Assembly: GCF_022531965.1 (NCBI RefSeq)
Contig: NZ_CP092831.1
Location: forward strand, 2,552,001 to 2,616,000
Direction: 5' to 3'
Length of the DNA stretch: 64,000 nucleotides
Source of the DNA: Paenibacillus peoriae
GTDB lineage: Bacteria > Bacillota > Bacilli > Paenibacillales > Paenibacillaceae
A program made the translations under genes and the position numbers. Below the pieces are notes generated by a model, which saw only the letters and a program-made list of their open reading frames with translations, was not told where the DNA came from and did no database searches. Position 1 is the stretch's first letter, and the number at the start of each line of letters is the position of its first letter. This document shows positions 1 to 9,398 of this stretch, piece after piece.

Positions 1-1718
1 CTCAGGGAACCCAAATTCTTTTTAGTAAAGGCTACGGATATGCAGATCTGGAGCGGAAAATGGCATTCGATCCAGCAAAGACCATTGTTCGTGTCGGCTC
101 TCTAACCAAATCATTTAGTGCAAGCGCCACGATGCAGCTGGTTGAGCAAAACAAGCTTGATTTGAATGAAGACGTGAATAACTATCTCCACAGCTATAAA
201 GCTACGCAATACCAGAATCAGCCTTTCAATTTGCATCAGCTTTTGACACATACCTCAGGATTGGATGAAGCGCTGTACGACATTAACAGCTCGACTCGGG
301 CAGGAGTTTTACCCACAGAACAGTATCTCAGCACGTATTTTCAAAATCAGCCACCTATCCGCAAACCTGGAATTCAGTATGAATACAGTAATGTCGCCTT
401 CGGTCTGATCGGTAATATCGTGGAGCAAGTAAGCGGTCAGGGACTGAATGATTACCTTCGTACACATCTGTTCCAGCCGATGAATATGCCCAGCGCGACA
501 CTGGAATTGCCGTTAAATCATCCTGCACAGGCCCAGTCGTATCAGTGGAAGGATGGAGCGTATTTGAAACAGCCTTTGTCGTATATCAATCTGCCCGGAG
601 CAGGAGCGTTGAACGTCACACCCAACGAGTTTTCCCATTACTTGATCACTCATTTAAACCAAGGCAAGTATGAGGGCAAAGTGGTGCTCCAACCACATAC
701 GGTAAAAGTGATGCATGCGCAGCAATTTGCAGTCGATGCACGCCTGGATGGCGTGGGCTACGGATTTTTTCGTGGTCATTTGGAGACAGGAGTACCTATG
801 CTGTGGGCTACCGGGGAAATTGATGATTTTATTTCCGAAATGGTACTGATTCCGTCACAAAAGATCGGTATTTTTGTGATCATTAATTCAGCTGACACGG
901 ACACTCTGCTTCATGGAAAAGTCATCGATGCGATAGCCCAAATGCTGCCCGCAAATCCGCAGGCCGCTTCTCAGTCACTGGCTCGTTCTACCACGCAAGT
1001 GAAGCTTTCGCCAGAGATTGAGGGCGTATATCAGGTGGATTCTAATCCTGTTCATGGGTGGGGAAAATGGATTCGAATACTGGGAAACATTACATACACC
1101 GTGCGAATTCAAGATGATCATACGTTAATTGTTAAAGGAAAATACCCAAATGAGAATGAAGCAACAGACAAAGTTTTTCAAGCAGCAGGCGATGGATTGT
1201 TTGTGGAAAAGGGGGGCCAGCTTAAAATTTTGCTGTATCAGGAAAACGGTACGTGGATGATGGTTGCCCCGGATAGTAAAACCATGAAGCAAACGACACT
1301 TTGGCACCGCACCTGGACTCTACTTGTCAGCTATGCAGCCGCCTCCTTATTTTTCATCACAACCTTGCTGATTTGGATCGTAAGATATGTGATCAAAGCT
1401 ATCCGTAAAACGAATAATCACATTTCGTCCAACCTTGCATTCATTGCGTCACTAAACACGATTTTTCTCGGAGTGCAGGTCGTCTATGGTAACAATCAGA
1501 TCGTGTATGGCTATTCCGCGTGGTATATCTGGGGAATTTGCACACTGCCGCTCATTTCAGCACTCATTGCCGTGTGGGTATTGATCGTGAATGGCGCAAA
1601 GCTGATTACAGGGGAAAGAAGAACCCGGGCTGCCGGGAAAATCCTATTTGCGGTGCTCACATTGCTGCATACAGTGTATCTCTTTTATTGGAATTTTCTT
1701 CCTATCCATTATTCCTAA
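1..1718 (+). CDS. Membrane-anchored serine hydrolase, class C beta-lactamase family (5' end outside window)
   Basis: The reading frame is open from position 3, with beta-lactamase-like sequence (QILFSKGYGYADLE) before the first ATG at 60, so the true start lies upstream of the window. The active-site SxxK motif reads SLTK just after position 60, and YSN (QYEYSNVAFG) is the YxN motif about 95 residues later. These place it among penicillin-binding-protein-like hydrolases or esterases. The C-terminal 130 residues hold about four hydrophobic helices (around nt 1315-1400, 1430-1490, 1510-1600 and 1640-1700). This is a known architecture in Bacilli: an extracellular catalytic domain on a membrane anchor. 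The substrate cannot be told. Confidence 0.85.
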   Translation, partial: QGTQILFSKGYGYADLERKMAFDPAKTIVRVGSLTKSFSASATMQLVEQNKLDLNEDVNNYLHSYKATQYQNQPFNLHQLLTHTSGLDEALYDINSSTRAGVLPTEQYLSTYFQNQPPIRKPGIQYEYSNVAFGLIGNIVEQVSGQGLNDYLRTHLFQPMNMPSATLELPLNHPAQAQSYQWKDGAYLKQPLSYINLPGAGALNVTPNEFSHYLITHLNQGKYEGKVVLQPHTVKVMHAQQFAVDARLDGVGYGFFRGHLETGVPMLWATGEIDDFISEMVLIPSQKIGIFVIINSADTDTLLHGKVIDAIAQMLPANPQAASQSLARSTTQVKLSPEIEGVYQVDSNPVHGWGKWIRILGNITYTVRIQDDHTLIVKGKYPNENEATDKVFQAAGDGLFVEKGGQLKILLYQENGTWMMVAPDSKTMKQTTLWHRTWTLLVSYAAASLFFITTLLIWIVRYVIKAIRKTNNHISSNLAFIASLNTIFLGVQVVYGNNQIVYGYSAWYIWGICTLPLISALIAVWVLIVNGAKLITGERRTRAAGKILFAVLTLLHTVYLFYWNFLPIHYS

Positions 1719-1817
1719 AGATTTACAAAACAATGCATATTCGAACATAAATGAATGCTAAAATTTGTATTTGATGCCCCCCAGAAGGGCTTTAAACCAA
1801 CAAACAGGAGGGAAAGA

Positions 1818-4800
1818 ATGGGAATCTTTCATCGTTTTACATCCCGTAGCTTCAAATATGCAACCGCTATGGTTTTCGCTTTATCGTTGTATGCTGGTGT
1901 TGCGGGCAGCATACAACCGGCACGGGCAGAAGGTCCGGCGGACCCAGCCCCCTTCATTGCAGCGAAAGTGGTCAATGAGAACGCTGGTAAAAAAGTGCTG
2001 TTTGATAATACTCATGGACAGACAGCTGGCGCAGCAGATTGGGTGATTGATGGTGGATTTTCAGACTTCGGCCAAGCCCTCGCGAGCAATGGCTATGATG
2101 TACACGAGCTTCGCCAATCTACGCCCATTACTTACAATGATCTAAAGAATTATGATGTATTTGTTACAGCAGAGCCGAATATTCCTTTTAAACAGAGCGA
2201 ACAGGCTGCAATGGAGCAGTATGTAAAAGCAGGCAATAGTATTTTTTTCATTGGAGATCATTATAACGCGGACCGCAACAAGAATCGCTGGGACGGATCG
2301 GAGAGCATTAATGGCTATCGTCGTGGTGCATGGGAAGACCCTGCGAAGGGAATGAGTGCGGAAGAAAAAAGCTCGGCAGCAATGCAGGGCGTAGTCAGCT
2401 CAGATTGGCTGGGCAGCCAGTTTGGTGTGCGCTTTCGCTACAATGCATTAGGCGATATCACGGCCAATCAGATTGTCGAGCCAGCACAGGCGTTCGGCAT
2501 TACAGCTGGAGTGAGTAATGTGGCAATGCATGCAGGATCAACACTCGCAATTATCGACCCAGCGAAAGCCAAGGGAATCGTATATCTTCCTAAAACCAAT
2601 CAGGCTTGGGGCAACGCGGTAGATCAGGGCGTGTATAATGGAGGCGGCATTCCGGAAGGACCTTATGCAGCTGTATCGAAAGTAGGACTAGGCAAAGCTG
2701 CTTTCATTGGGGACTCGTCTCCTGTCGAAGATGCAACGCCAAAATATTTGCGCGAAGAGACAGGAACCAAGAAGACAACGTATGACGGCTTTAAGGAGCA
2801 GGATGACGCCGAGTTACTGGTCAATATCGTAGACTGGTTGTCCAAGAAGGAGGAGTATACCAGCCTGACGGAAGTGAAAAGCTTACAGCTGGACCAGCCG
2901 ACGGCATTACTGCCTTTTGAAGAGCCACAGGCTTCCACGGAACCACAAGCCGAGCCTTGGTCCGCTCCCGCAGCTGGCTACAAATGGTGGGATCAGCGAA
3001 CCTTCAAAGCAGGGTCCTATGGCGGACCTACAGCCAGTGCGCAGCCTGTGTACAACATCGTTCGTCAAGAGCAGCTGCCCAATGCACAGCCTTTTCAAAT
3101 TCGAGTTACTGCCGATCAGCTGGCTCCCAATAGTACGATTAGCGGATTCAGCACAGGTATTTATATAGAGGGCGGCAATCAAGTAGCCCAGATTCAAAAT
3201 CCGGATGGAAGCTGGCCAACCTCTTACGGCTATAGCGGAACATTTAGTCTGGAGTCCAACGGCAAAGGGCATGCCTATAAGGACTTGACGGTGCGAATCA
3301 AGCCGGGAACCAGTGGTTCAGCTAATCTTAGACTGAGGCAAAACGGCAGCAATCTGCTGACTCAATCCGTCGTGTTGGCTGATGTCCCGGCCCAGCCGTT
3401 GCCTGAGGAAGGCAATACGGTTCCAGCTCGTATCAGTGTCGCAGAAGCACGGAGTCTCCCGGCTGGTAAAGTCGTGACCTTAGAGGGTGTTGTGACGACA
3501 GAACCAGGTGTATTCGGTGGTCAAGCCTTTTACATGCAGGATGAAAGTGGCGGTATTTATGTATATCAGAACCAAAGCGGCTTTCACCAAGGGGATCGAG
3601 TAAAGCTTACAGCAAGCTTGGCACTGTTTAATAGTGAGCTAGAGTTAACCGATCCAGTGGCAATTGAAAAAACGGGAGAAGGACAACTTCCAGAAGCTGT
3701 ACAAGTCACCCAACTCAGTGATGCGAGCCAAGGACAGTTGGTTGAGCTTCCTACGGCAATGATTCGTAATGTGATAGACGCGACTCCCGTAGGTTCGTTT
3801 GAATTTGATGCAGTATCAGGTGAAGTAAGTCACCATGTGCGTGTCGATGCACGTACAGGCTTAACACGGACAACTTTTCCATATCAAGAAGGACAGCACG
3901 TGAAGCTAAAAGGAATTTCGGCGATTTTCAAAGGGAATTATCAGTTGAAACCGCGTGGACTGGATGATTTTTCAGCTCAGGCAGGTGCAGAGTTGCAAGA
4001 AGTAGAGCTTTCACTGGATCAAACGACCCTCAACATTGGGGATACGGCAGTGACACATCTCAAGGGTACGCTGACAGATGGCAGCGAAGCAGATTTAAAC
4101 CGCGCTTCTGTTCAGTATGTCAGCAGTCATGAATCCGTTTCGCTGGATACGTATGGAGAACTTAAGGCCCTAAAAGAGGGGAGCGCGGAGATTACAGCCA
4201 GCGTTACCTTGGATGGTAAAACGGTCGTATCCAATCCTGTAACTGTTAGAGTCGAAAAGACTGGTGTAGGTGAAGTGCCGAGTAAACCTGTGCTGTCGCA
4301 TGATAACGGGCAGGACACTGGGCTGAAGGATGGCAATTACAACATCACTATGGATCTGTGGTGGGGTACGAATGGTGATGAACTCAAGTTGTACGAAAAT
4401 GACAAGCTGATTGGCACTCAATCGTTGCAAGCGGCTTCTCCTGGAGCACAGCATGCAGTCATTCCTGTTACAGGTAAGACCAACGGTACCTACACGTATA
4501 CTGCAGAACTGATCAACGCTTCTGGTAAAACGACCAGCGACCCGTTAACTGTCGAAGTGACCGATGCTTCTCCTGGCATTCCAGTGCTGTCTCATGACAA
4601 TTGGGATGGTGATGGTGCCTATACTCTTGCTATGAACATGTGGTGGGGCACAAATGCGACGAAATACAACTTGTATGAAAACGGAAAGCTGATCGACGCG
4701 CAGGATCTGCTGAGCCAAAGTCCGCAGGCCCAAAGTGCAGTGACCAGCATCCAAAATCAAAAGCCGGGTACATATGAGTACCGGGCCGAGTTAGTCAATG

Positions 4801-4874
4801 CTTCAGGAGAAGTTTCTAGTCAAACGATAAGTGTAGAAGTAAAGGGCCATGAAGTAGAAATGATGGGCCGTTAA
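1818..4874 (+). CDS. Large secreted modular protein: GATase-like domain, OB-fold, Big2 and two repeated Ig-like domains
   Basis: The start at 1818 follows AGGAGGG with good spacing; an in-frame ATG at 1755 has no such site. The protein is 1018 aa. A signal peptide ends near ARA-EG (residue 37). Residues about 45-350 resemble class-I glutamine-amidotransferase-like or DUF4350-type folds (KVLFDNTHG, FIGDHYNADRN). About 370-525 is an uncharacterised beta-rich module. About 535-720 looks like an OB-fold of the kind attached to extracellular nucleases (AGKVVTLEGVVT, FYMQDESGGIYVYQ). About 725-812 is Big2-like. The last 190 residues are two copies of a chitinase-A-N-type Ig domain sharing LSHDN, MWWGTN and LYEN.KLI. 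Function unknown; I infer polysaccharide or surface binding. A strong terminator follows. Confidence 0.8.
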   Translation: MGIFHRFTSRSFKYATAMVFALSLYAGVAGSIQPARAEGPADPAPFIAAKVVNENAGKKVLFDNTHGQTAGAADWVIDGGFSDFGQALASNGYDVHELRQSTPITYNDLKNYDVFVTAEPNIPFKQSEQAAMEQYVKAGNSIFFIGDHYNADRNKNRWDGSESINGYRRGAWEDPAKGMSAEEKSSAAMQGVVSSDWLGSQFGVRFRYNALGDITANQIVEPAQAFGITAGVSNVAMHAGSTLAIIDPAKAKGIVYLPKTNQAWGNAVDQGVYNGGGIPEGPYAAVSKVGLGKAAFIGDSSPVEDATPKYLREETGTKKTTYDGFKEQDDAELLVNIVDWLSKKEEYTSLTEVKSLQLDQPTALLPFEEPQASTEPQAEPWSAPAAGYKWWDQRTFKAGSYGGPTASAQPVYNIVRQEQLPNAQPFQIRVTADQLAPNSTISGFSTGIYIEGGNQVAQIQNPDGSWPTSYGYSGTFSLESNGKGHAYKDLTVRIKPGTSGSANLRLRQNGSNLLTQSVVLADVPAQPLPEEGNTVPARISVAEARSLPAGKVVTLEGVVTTEPGVFGGQAFYMQDESGGIYVYQNQSGFHQGDRVKLTASLALFNSELELTDPVAIEKTGEGQLPEAVQVTQLSDASQGQLVELPTAMIRNVIDATPVGSFEFDAVSGEVSHHVRVDARTGLTRTTFPYQEGQHVKLKGISAIFKGNYQLKPRGLDDFSAQAGAELQEVELSLDQTTLNIGDTAVTHLKGTLTDGSEADLNRASVQYVSSHESVSLDTYGELKALKEGSAEITASVTLDGKTVVSNPVTVRVEKTGVGEVPSKPVLSHDNGQDTGLKDGNYNITMDLWWGTNGDELKLYENDKLIGTQSLQAASPGAQHAVIPVTGKTNGTYTYTAELINASGKTTSDPLTVEVTDASPGIPVLSHDNWDGDGAYTLAMNMWWGTNATKYNLYENGKLIDAQDLLSQSPQAQSAVTSIQNQKPGTYEYRAELVNASGEVSSQTISVEVKGHEVEMMGR

Positions 4875-4883
4875 AAAGTAAGA

Positions 4884-4929
4884 GCATCTATTGACCTCGT
4901 GAGAGTCTATAGATGCTTTTTTATTTTTT
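4884..4929 (+). terminator. Rho-independent terminator after the secreted protein
   Basis: AGCATCTAT (4884-4892) pairs with ATAGATGCT (4910-4918) and is followed by a T-rich run to 4929. Confidence 0.85.
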
Positions 4930-4950
4930 TACGAAGCGGGAATTATCATT

Positions 4951-5070
4951 TTAGGATTGGGTTGGCGAAGCGGAAAGTCCCTCTATATCTGAGGAGCCAT
5001 AGAAGAACATGGCAACTAGAATCACAATAATGACAACCTCTGCAAAATATTCTCCATCAAACTCACTCAC
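4951..5070 (-). CDS. 39-aa single-helix small protein, probably sporulation-associated
   Basis: The minus strand carries AAAGGAGAG (plus 5078-5086), then GTG at 5070 with 7-nt spacing, or a second in-frame GTG at 5073. It opens 39 codons: an acidic N-terminus (MSEFDGEYFAE), one hydrophobic helix (VVIIVILVAMFFYG) and a polar tail to the stop at 4951. The layout is like the tiny YjcZ/SscA-type spore proteins of Bacilli, though the sequence is not a clear member. It lies 25 nt downstream of the next gene (5096-5455) in the same direction, so the two are probably co-transcribed. I rely on the ribosome binding site, composition and position only. Confidence 0.6.
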   Translation of the reverse strand: MSEFDGEYFAEVVIIVILVAMFFYGSSDIEGLSASPTQS

Positions 5071-5095
5071 CACATAACTCTCCTTTCGCCACTTG

Positions 5096-5455
5096 TTAAT
5101 TATTTATTTTCTGTGAAAAGGCTTGTATCACCTGGTCCAGTGTCATATTCCCGTTATCATTTAAAAATTTCACCATATTATCGACATTGGATGGAGTGGA
5201 TGCTAGTGTTTTGTATTTTCCTGTGAGTCCTAAAAACAATGTTGCTTGTCTGTATAAAGTCACCGAATCGACGTTTAGTTTTCCTGTTAGTAGGAGGGCT
5301 GCCACAAGGACCTCCACATTTTTTCCTTGAAGCGCGGAAAAGATAGCCGAATTACTGTTTAATCCATTTTTCTTTTGACCGTTAGGTGGGGATTTGGATT
5401 TACGATTCCCGTTTCCATTGCCATTCCCATTGCCGTTCTTTCCTAAGGAAGCCAT
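5096..5455 (-). CDS. Hypothetical 119-aa protein with Asn-Gly repeat N-terminus
   Basis: No family recognised. Residues 7-17 are a run of alternating Asn and Gly, followed by a basic, polar linker (about 18-35) and a folded-looking C-terminal 80 residues with hydrophobic helices (VEVLVAALLLTGKLNVDSVTLY, LDQVIQAFSQKINN). The start ATG at 5455 follows GGGAGGAAGATTCA on the minus strand. Gly/Asn-rich tails and the small membrane protein downstream make a spore-surface role plausible; that is inference. Alternative: a minor structural protein of unknown location. Confidence 0.7.
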   Translation of the reverse strand: MASLGKNGNGNGNGNGNRKSKSPPNGQKKNGLNSNSAIFSALQGKNVEVLVAALLLTGKLNVDSVTLYRQATLFLGLTGKYKTLASTPSNVDNMVKFLNDNGNMTLDQVIQAFSQKINN

Positions 5456-5820
5456 TGAATCTTCCTCCCGCCATATACTGTTCTTGCCTGGTTTTTATGA
5501 AAATTCGGGACAAGGACAGCGGCACTACAGTGCTCATCAAAATACGTTATGATCATACGATATGCGAATAAGAGAGCATTGGTTACTATAAGAATCACCC
5601 TGGCTGAAGGCAGTTGGCTACTGTTATCCAGTAATTTATTTCGCATGTTGGTCCGATTTAGAGTAAACTACAATAAAGCAAGCCAAATGATCAATTGCAT
5701 AAATCCCAGAGCGTTTTCAATCAGCAATGTTTAGACTAAAACGGTTTAGTTCGTTTATTGTATTTTTGAGCGTTGAATTGGAATTAAGCAAAATGCTGAA
5801 ATAGGAGTTGTAGATAAAAT
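5456..5820. other. Divergent intergenic region between the small-protein unit and greA
   Basis: No convincing gene in these 365 bases; open frames on both strands lack ribosome binding sites. It must hold the promoters of both neighbours. A short inverted repeat, ACTAAA-ACGG-TTTAGT at 5735-5750, lies about 70 bases before greA and could be an operator or early hairpin. On the minus strand, CATAACGTA and CATATCGTA (plus about 5543-5565) resemble mother-cell sigma-factor -10 boxes, but I could not place a matching -35. Confidence 0.4.
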
Positions 5821-6300
5821 ATGTCGAATGAAGAAGTATTGTTAACTAAAGAGGGATTGGCCAAGCTGGAGGATGAGCTAAAGGAACTGAAGACCGTAAA
5901 ACGCAAGGAGCTAGCCGAACGCCTTAAGTTGGCTATCAGCTACGGCGATTTGAAAGAAAATAGTGAGTATCACTCAGCCAAGGACGACCAAGCGTTTATG
6001 GAAACCCGCATTCTCATATTGGAGAAGATGCTGACCAAAGCCCGGGTCGTGGATGAGAGTAATTTAGACCTTAGAACCGTTAGTATTGGATCGACTGTCA
6101 TTTTGAATGACATCGAATTTTCAGAAAAGATGGAATACAAAATTGTAAGTCCTGCTGAGGCGGATGTTCTTGATAACAAAATTTCCTATGAGAGTCCTTT
6201 AGGCAAGGCACTTTTGGGAAAAGAAGTGGGCAGTATCATTCATGTGGATGCACCCATGGCTGTAATTAAATATGAGCTGCTTGAAATTAAGCTCACATAG
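5821..6300 (+). CDS. greA: Transcription elongation factor GreA/GreB family
   Basis: 159 aa, the usual Gre length. The N-terminal coiled-coil hairpin carries the acidic tip signature (LAISYGDLKENSEYHSAKDDQA, shared pattern GDLxENxEYxxAK), followed by a linker and the FKBP-like C-terminal domain (VSIGSTVILND, YKIVSPAEAD, ISYESPLGKALLGK). Gre factors bind RNA polymerase's secondary channel and stimulate cleavage of backtracked transcripts. The start ATG follows AGGAG at 5803 with somewhat long spacing. Monocistronic, with its own terminator. A second greA elsewhere cannot be excluded. Confidence 0.93.
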   Translation: MSNEEVLLTKEGLAKLEDELKELKTVKRKELAERLKLAISYGDLKENSEYHSAKDDQAFMETRILILEKMLTKARVVDESNLDLRTVSIGSTVILNDIEFSEKMEYKIVSPAEADVLDNKISYESPLGKALLGKEVGSIIHVDAPMAVIKYELLEIKLT

Positions 6301-6305
6301 TTCAT

Positions 6306-6342
6306 TCCCGATTCCCTTATATGAGGGGGCCGGGATTTTTTT
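6306..6342 (+). terminator. Terminator after greA
   Basis: CCCG (6307-6310) with CGGG (6331-6334) closes a hairpin with an inner CCCTTATATGAGGG, followed by seven Ts. Confidence 0.75.
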
Positions 6343-6434
6343 ATTTCTCGCTGCTTACATACCGTCCATGTGGAGCACAGTTGCACTCCACATACACTGG
6401 ACAGGATTTTCTTTACTCCGCTAAGCGCACTAAG

Positions 6435-6974
6435 TTAGTCCGTCATTAGGAAGCCTGCTTGCTCCAATGCAGCGCAGGCATCATTAATTTTATCTTCATC
6501 CGAGGCATTCAAGGTGTGCAGGTGGATGCCTCCCGTCAGCTGGGACAAATAAGTGGCCTGGGTGGAGCTGATTTTACGGATAAAATCGTCCACTTCCTTG
6601 CGAGTTCCAACCCGTATCGGAGCAGTCAGATCCCCGTATACCGGATGCTCAACAATAACATCCTGCACACTTACACCGTAGTCCACAATCAGCTTTAGTT
6701 CCTCTTCTGTCTGTTCAGGTCGATGTTTACACACAATAATACGTGAGGCTAAGGGAGTTGCCTGACCCGCAGGCTCCATATAAATGTATCCTTGACTCGT
6801 TGCAAGGATAGGCTCTTGGCTTGCTTTTAACAGGGAAATATCCTGTACAATTACTTGTCGGGAGACGGAGGATCTGCGCGCCAGTTCGCTCCCGGTCAGT
6901 GGTGATTCGCTCTTGAGCCACAATAGTAGCTGTTCGCGGCGATCCGTACCTGACCGTTTTAAAGATTCAGTCAA
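6435..6974 (-). CDS. niaR: NAD biosynthesis repressor NiaR (HTH_11 plus 3H domain)
   Basis: 179 aa. Residues about 13-65 are a winged helix (LLLWLKSESPLTGSELARRSSVSRQVIVQDISLL). Residues about 80-175 match the 3H domain, named for three conserved histidines (VCKHRPEQTEEEL, EHPVYGDL, GGIHLHTLNA). NiaR (YrxA) of Bacilli is a nicotinate-responsive repressor of nadABC-nifS genes. The start overlaps the stop of nifS (ATGA at 6971-6974), so it is co-translated with it. A palindrome upstream of nifS is the likely operator, giving autoregulation. Confidence 0.93.
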   Translation of the reverse strand: MTESLKRSGTDRREQLLLWLKSESPLTGSELARRSSVSRQVIVQDISLLKASQEPILATSQGYIYMEPAGQATPLASRIIVCKHRPEQTEEELKLIVDYGVSVQDVIVEHPVYGDLTAPIRVGTRKEVDDFIRKISSTQATYLSQLTGGIHLHTLNASDEDKINDACAALEQAGFLMTD

Positions 6975-8125
6975 CGGGATAAGCTCCTTTCTTTTCGATG
7001 CGTCAGGTCTGTCAAAATATCTACCAATACATTCAATTCCTCGATGGTGGTCGTTCTTCCGAAAGAAACACGGATAAATTGTAACGCTTCACGGCCGGAT
7101 GCTCCAAGCGCCTGTAAGGCAGGCGAAGGATCGTGGTGTCCGGCAGCACATGCGCTTCCAGTGGATATACAGACACCTCTGCGATTACATTCCAGCATAA
7201 CATATTGTCCCTCGTAACCGTGAAAAAAACAGCCTACTATATGATGAAGCGCTGCTTTATTCTCGCTTTCCTGTACCACCCAACGTAACGGAATGGATCT
7301 TTCCTGAATTTTCGTAATAAAGTGTCTTCTCAGGGTAGCATATCGCTCCTGATGCGACTCCATCTGTTCGGTCATCATTTCTGCCGCCGCGACAAAGGCT
7401 GCAATCCCGGGAACATTAACCGTTCCAGGACGAAATCCGTTTTCATGTAGTGTATCAGGGTACACGGGACGCCATGGGGTTCCGGGTTTGAGATATGCAG
7501 CACCGACGCCTTTGGGGCCATACACTTTATGGCTCGATACAGAGAGTGCATCTACTCCCATGGCTTCTACATCTACGAGAATATTCCCAAATGTCTGTAC
7601 CGCATCACTGTGCAGCAAAATACCCCGTTCGCGTAGCAGGGGAGATAAGGCAGCAAGGTCCTGAACTAGTCCCGTTTCCGAATTGGCGTGTTGTACGGAG
7701 ACAAGTCCGGTGTTTTCTCTCAGGTGAGGTAAAAGAGCTTCGCGAGACATTCGTCCTTCCCGATCCGGTTGCACAATGGTCAGTTCATAGCCCTGACGTT
7801 CCAGCAAAGTAGCAAGATTGTACATCGAGTGATGCTCCAAAGCGCTCATGATCCAATGCTTTTTATGCTGCGGCAACCCGTTCAGGATCGATTGCACAAT
7901 CAACATATTGGATTCTGTTCCCCCTGTTGTAAAATAGATGCCTTCCTTTTGCCCGCCAATCATATTTGCTATTCGTTGCCTGCTGTAATCCAGCGTGTAG
8001 GCTGCTTGACCGCCCGCATCATGAAGGCTGCTGGCATTTCCGAACATTTCCTTATTTAATACGTTATACATATTTAAAGCTTCACCACACATGGGTGTAG
8101 AAGCGGCATAGTCGAGATAAATCAC
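6971..8125 (-). CDS. nifS: NifS-type cysteine desulfurase, NAD-operon type
   Basis: About 384 aa from the GTG at 8125, chosen because AGGGAGGA sits 7 nt before it and the protein then starts MIYLDYAAST as in homologues; an in-frame start at 8161 would add 12 unlikely residues. Class-V aminotransferase fold with the PLP lysine in SSHKVYGPKG and the sulfur-carrying cysteine in STGSACAAGHH. In B. subtilis the equivalent NifS is encoded divergently from nadBCA and is thought to supply sulfur for the NadA [4Fe-4S] cluster. Same divergent layout here with nadA, and overlap with niaR. Confidence 0.92.
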   Translation of the reverse strand: MIYLDYAASTPMCGEALNMYNVLNKEMFGNASSLHDAGGQAAYTLDYSRQRIANMIGGQKEGIYFTTGGTESNMLIVQSILNGLPQHKKHWIMSALEHHSMYNLATLLERQGYELTIVQPDREGRMSREALLPHLRENTGLVSVQHANSETGLVQDLAALSPLLRERGILLHSDAVQTFGNILVDVEAMGVDALSVSSHKVYGPKGVGAAYLKPGTPWRPVYPDTLHENGFRPGTVNVPGIAAFVAAAEMMTEQMESHQERYATLRRHFITKIQERSIPLRWVVQESENKAALHHIVGCFFHGYEGQYVMLECNRRGVCISTGSACAAGHHDPSPALQALGASGREALQFIRVSFGRTTTIEELNVLVDILTDLTHRKERSLSR

Positions 8126-8175
8126 ACCAAATCCTCCCTGCTTAAAAATAATTCCATTCAAAAACTCTTGAGATT

Positions 8176-8225
8176 ATTGTAGGCATGTGTAAATATAAGT
8201 GTCAAGACACTTGTAAATATGAATG
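8176..8225 (-). promoter_or_regulatory. Promoter of nifS-niaR with embedded NiaR operator, shared with nadA
   Basis: On the minus strand TTGACA (plus 8200-8205), 18 bp, TACAAT (plus 8176-8181) forms a near-consensus promoter. The -35 box lies inside a perfect palindrome AAGTGTC-AA-GACACTT (8197-8212), which fits a NiaR site. The motif TGTAAATATRARTG occurs twice as a direct repeat 24 bp apart (8188-8201 and 8212-8225), flanking the palindrome. A weaker rightward promoter may use TTGAGA at 8168-8173. Repressor identity is inferred from the gene pair. Confidence 0.75.
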
Positions 8226-8291
8226 TACACAAAGCGGTTATCTGTTCGCTGAGAGCGGAACGATCAGCCGCATCGATATGGAGGGATTCTA

Positions 8292-9398
8292 ATGTCTATG
8301 CTTGACGTTTTACAAGGAAATCGAGGGCTTATGCCAGAGCATTATAAGACACTGACGGTTGCTGAAATGGAGCAGCGAGTGGCCGAACTGAAACAAAAAT
8401 GGGGACCCAAGCTGCTTATACCGGGCCACCACTATCAGAAGGACGAGGTTATTCAGTTTGCTGATATAACAGGAGATTCTCTACAGCTTGCTCAAATGGC
8501 TGCACAAAATCAGGAAGCGGAGTTCATTGTATTTTGTGGGGTCCATTTTATGGCGGAGACAGCGGATATGCTAACTACCGATCGACAGACTGTTGTCCTG
8601 CCGGATATGCGTGCAGGTTGCTCGATGGCAGATATGGCGAATGTGGAACAGACAGAACGAGCATGGAAGCATTTACAGGAGTTGGTAGGAGATACGATCA
8701 TTCCGTTAACGTATGTAAATTCCACAGCAGAGATCAAAGCCTTTGTAGGACGGCATGGTGGGGCTACCGTGACTTCTTCGAATGCTAAGCAAGTGCTGGA
8801 GTGGGCGCTGAAGCAAAAGGAACGTATTTTGTTTTTGCCGGATCAGCATTTAGGTCGCAATACAGCTTACGATCTTGGAATTCCGCTAAATGAAATGGCC
8901 GTGTGGAATCCGCTGGCAGATCAGCTTGAGACTGAACAGGACCCAGCAACCGTAAAAATTATTTTATGGAAAGGGCATTGCTCTGTTCATGAAAAGTTTA
9001 CAGTAGATCATATTCGCAACGTTCGCGAGCGTGATAAGAACGTCCGGGTCATCGTTCACCCCGAATGCTCTTATGAAGTCGTACAGCTCGCAGATTGCGC
9101 GGGCTCCACAAAATTCATCATCGATACCATCCGTGCGGCAGAGCCAGGGACCCAATGGGCTGTTGGCACAGAAATGAATCTCGTGCAACGAATCAAGCAG
9201 CAGTACCCTGAACAGCAGATTGAATCGCTCAATCCCGATATGTGTCCCTGCCTAACCATGAACCGGATCGATCTTCCCCATTTGCTGTGGGCAATGGAAC
9301 AGTTTGACCGGGGTGAGCCTGTGGGTGTGATTCGTGTGGATGCTCAGATCAGACAGGATGCTGTACTAGCATTGAATCGTATGCTTGCTATCCGTTAA
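8292..9398 (+). CDS. nadA: Quinolinate synthase
   Basis: 368 aa, the same length as the B. subtilis enzyme. It condenses iminoaspartate with dihydroxyacetone phosphate to quinolinate using a [4Fe-4S] cluster. The three ligand cysteines fall at C110 (MRAGCSM), C230 (KGHCSVH) and C320 (MCPCLTM), matching known positions; GHHYQKDEV and HPECSYEV are also conserved. GAGGGATT precedes the ATG. It stands alone: no nadB (L-aspartate oxidase) or nadC lies beside it, so these must be elsewhere or replaced. No clear terminator follows. Confidence 0.96.
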   Translation: MSMLDVLQGNRGLMPEHYKTLTVAEMEQRVAELKQKWGPKLLIPGHHYQKDEVIQFADITGDSLQLAQMAAQNQEAEFIVFCGVHFMAETADMLTTDRQTVVLPDMRAGCSMADMANVEQTERAWKHLQELVGDTIIPLTYVNSTAEIKAFVGRHGGATVTSSNAKQVLEWALKQKERILFLPDQHLGRNTAYDLGIPLNEMAVWNPLADQLETEQDPATVKIILWKGHCSVHEKFTVDHIRNVRERDKNVRVIVHPECSYEVVQLADCAGSTKFIIDTIRAAEPGTQWAVGTEMNLVQRIKQQYPEQQIESLNPDMCPCLTMNRIDLPHLLWAMEQFDRGEPVGVIRVDAQIRQDAVLALNRMLAIR

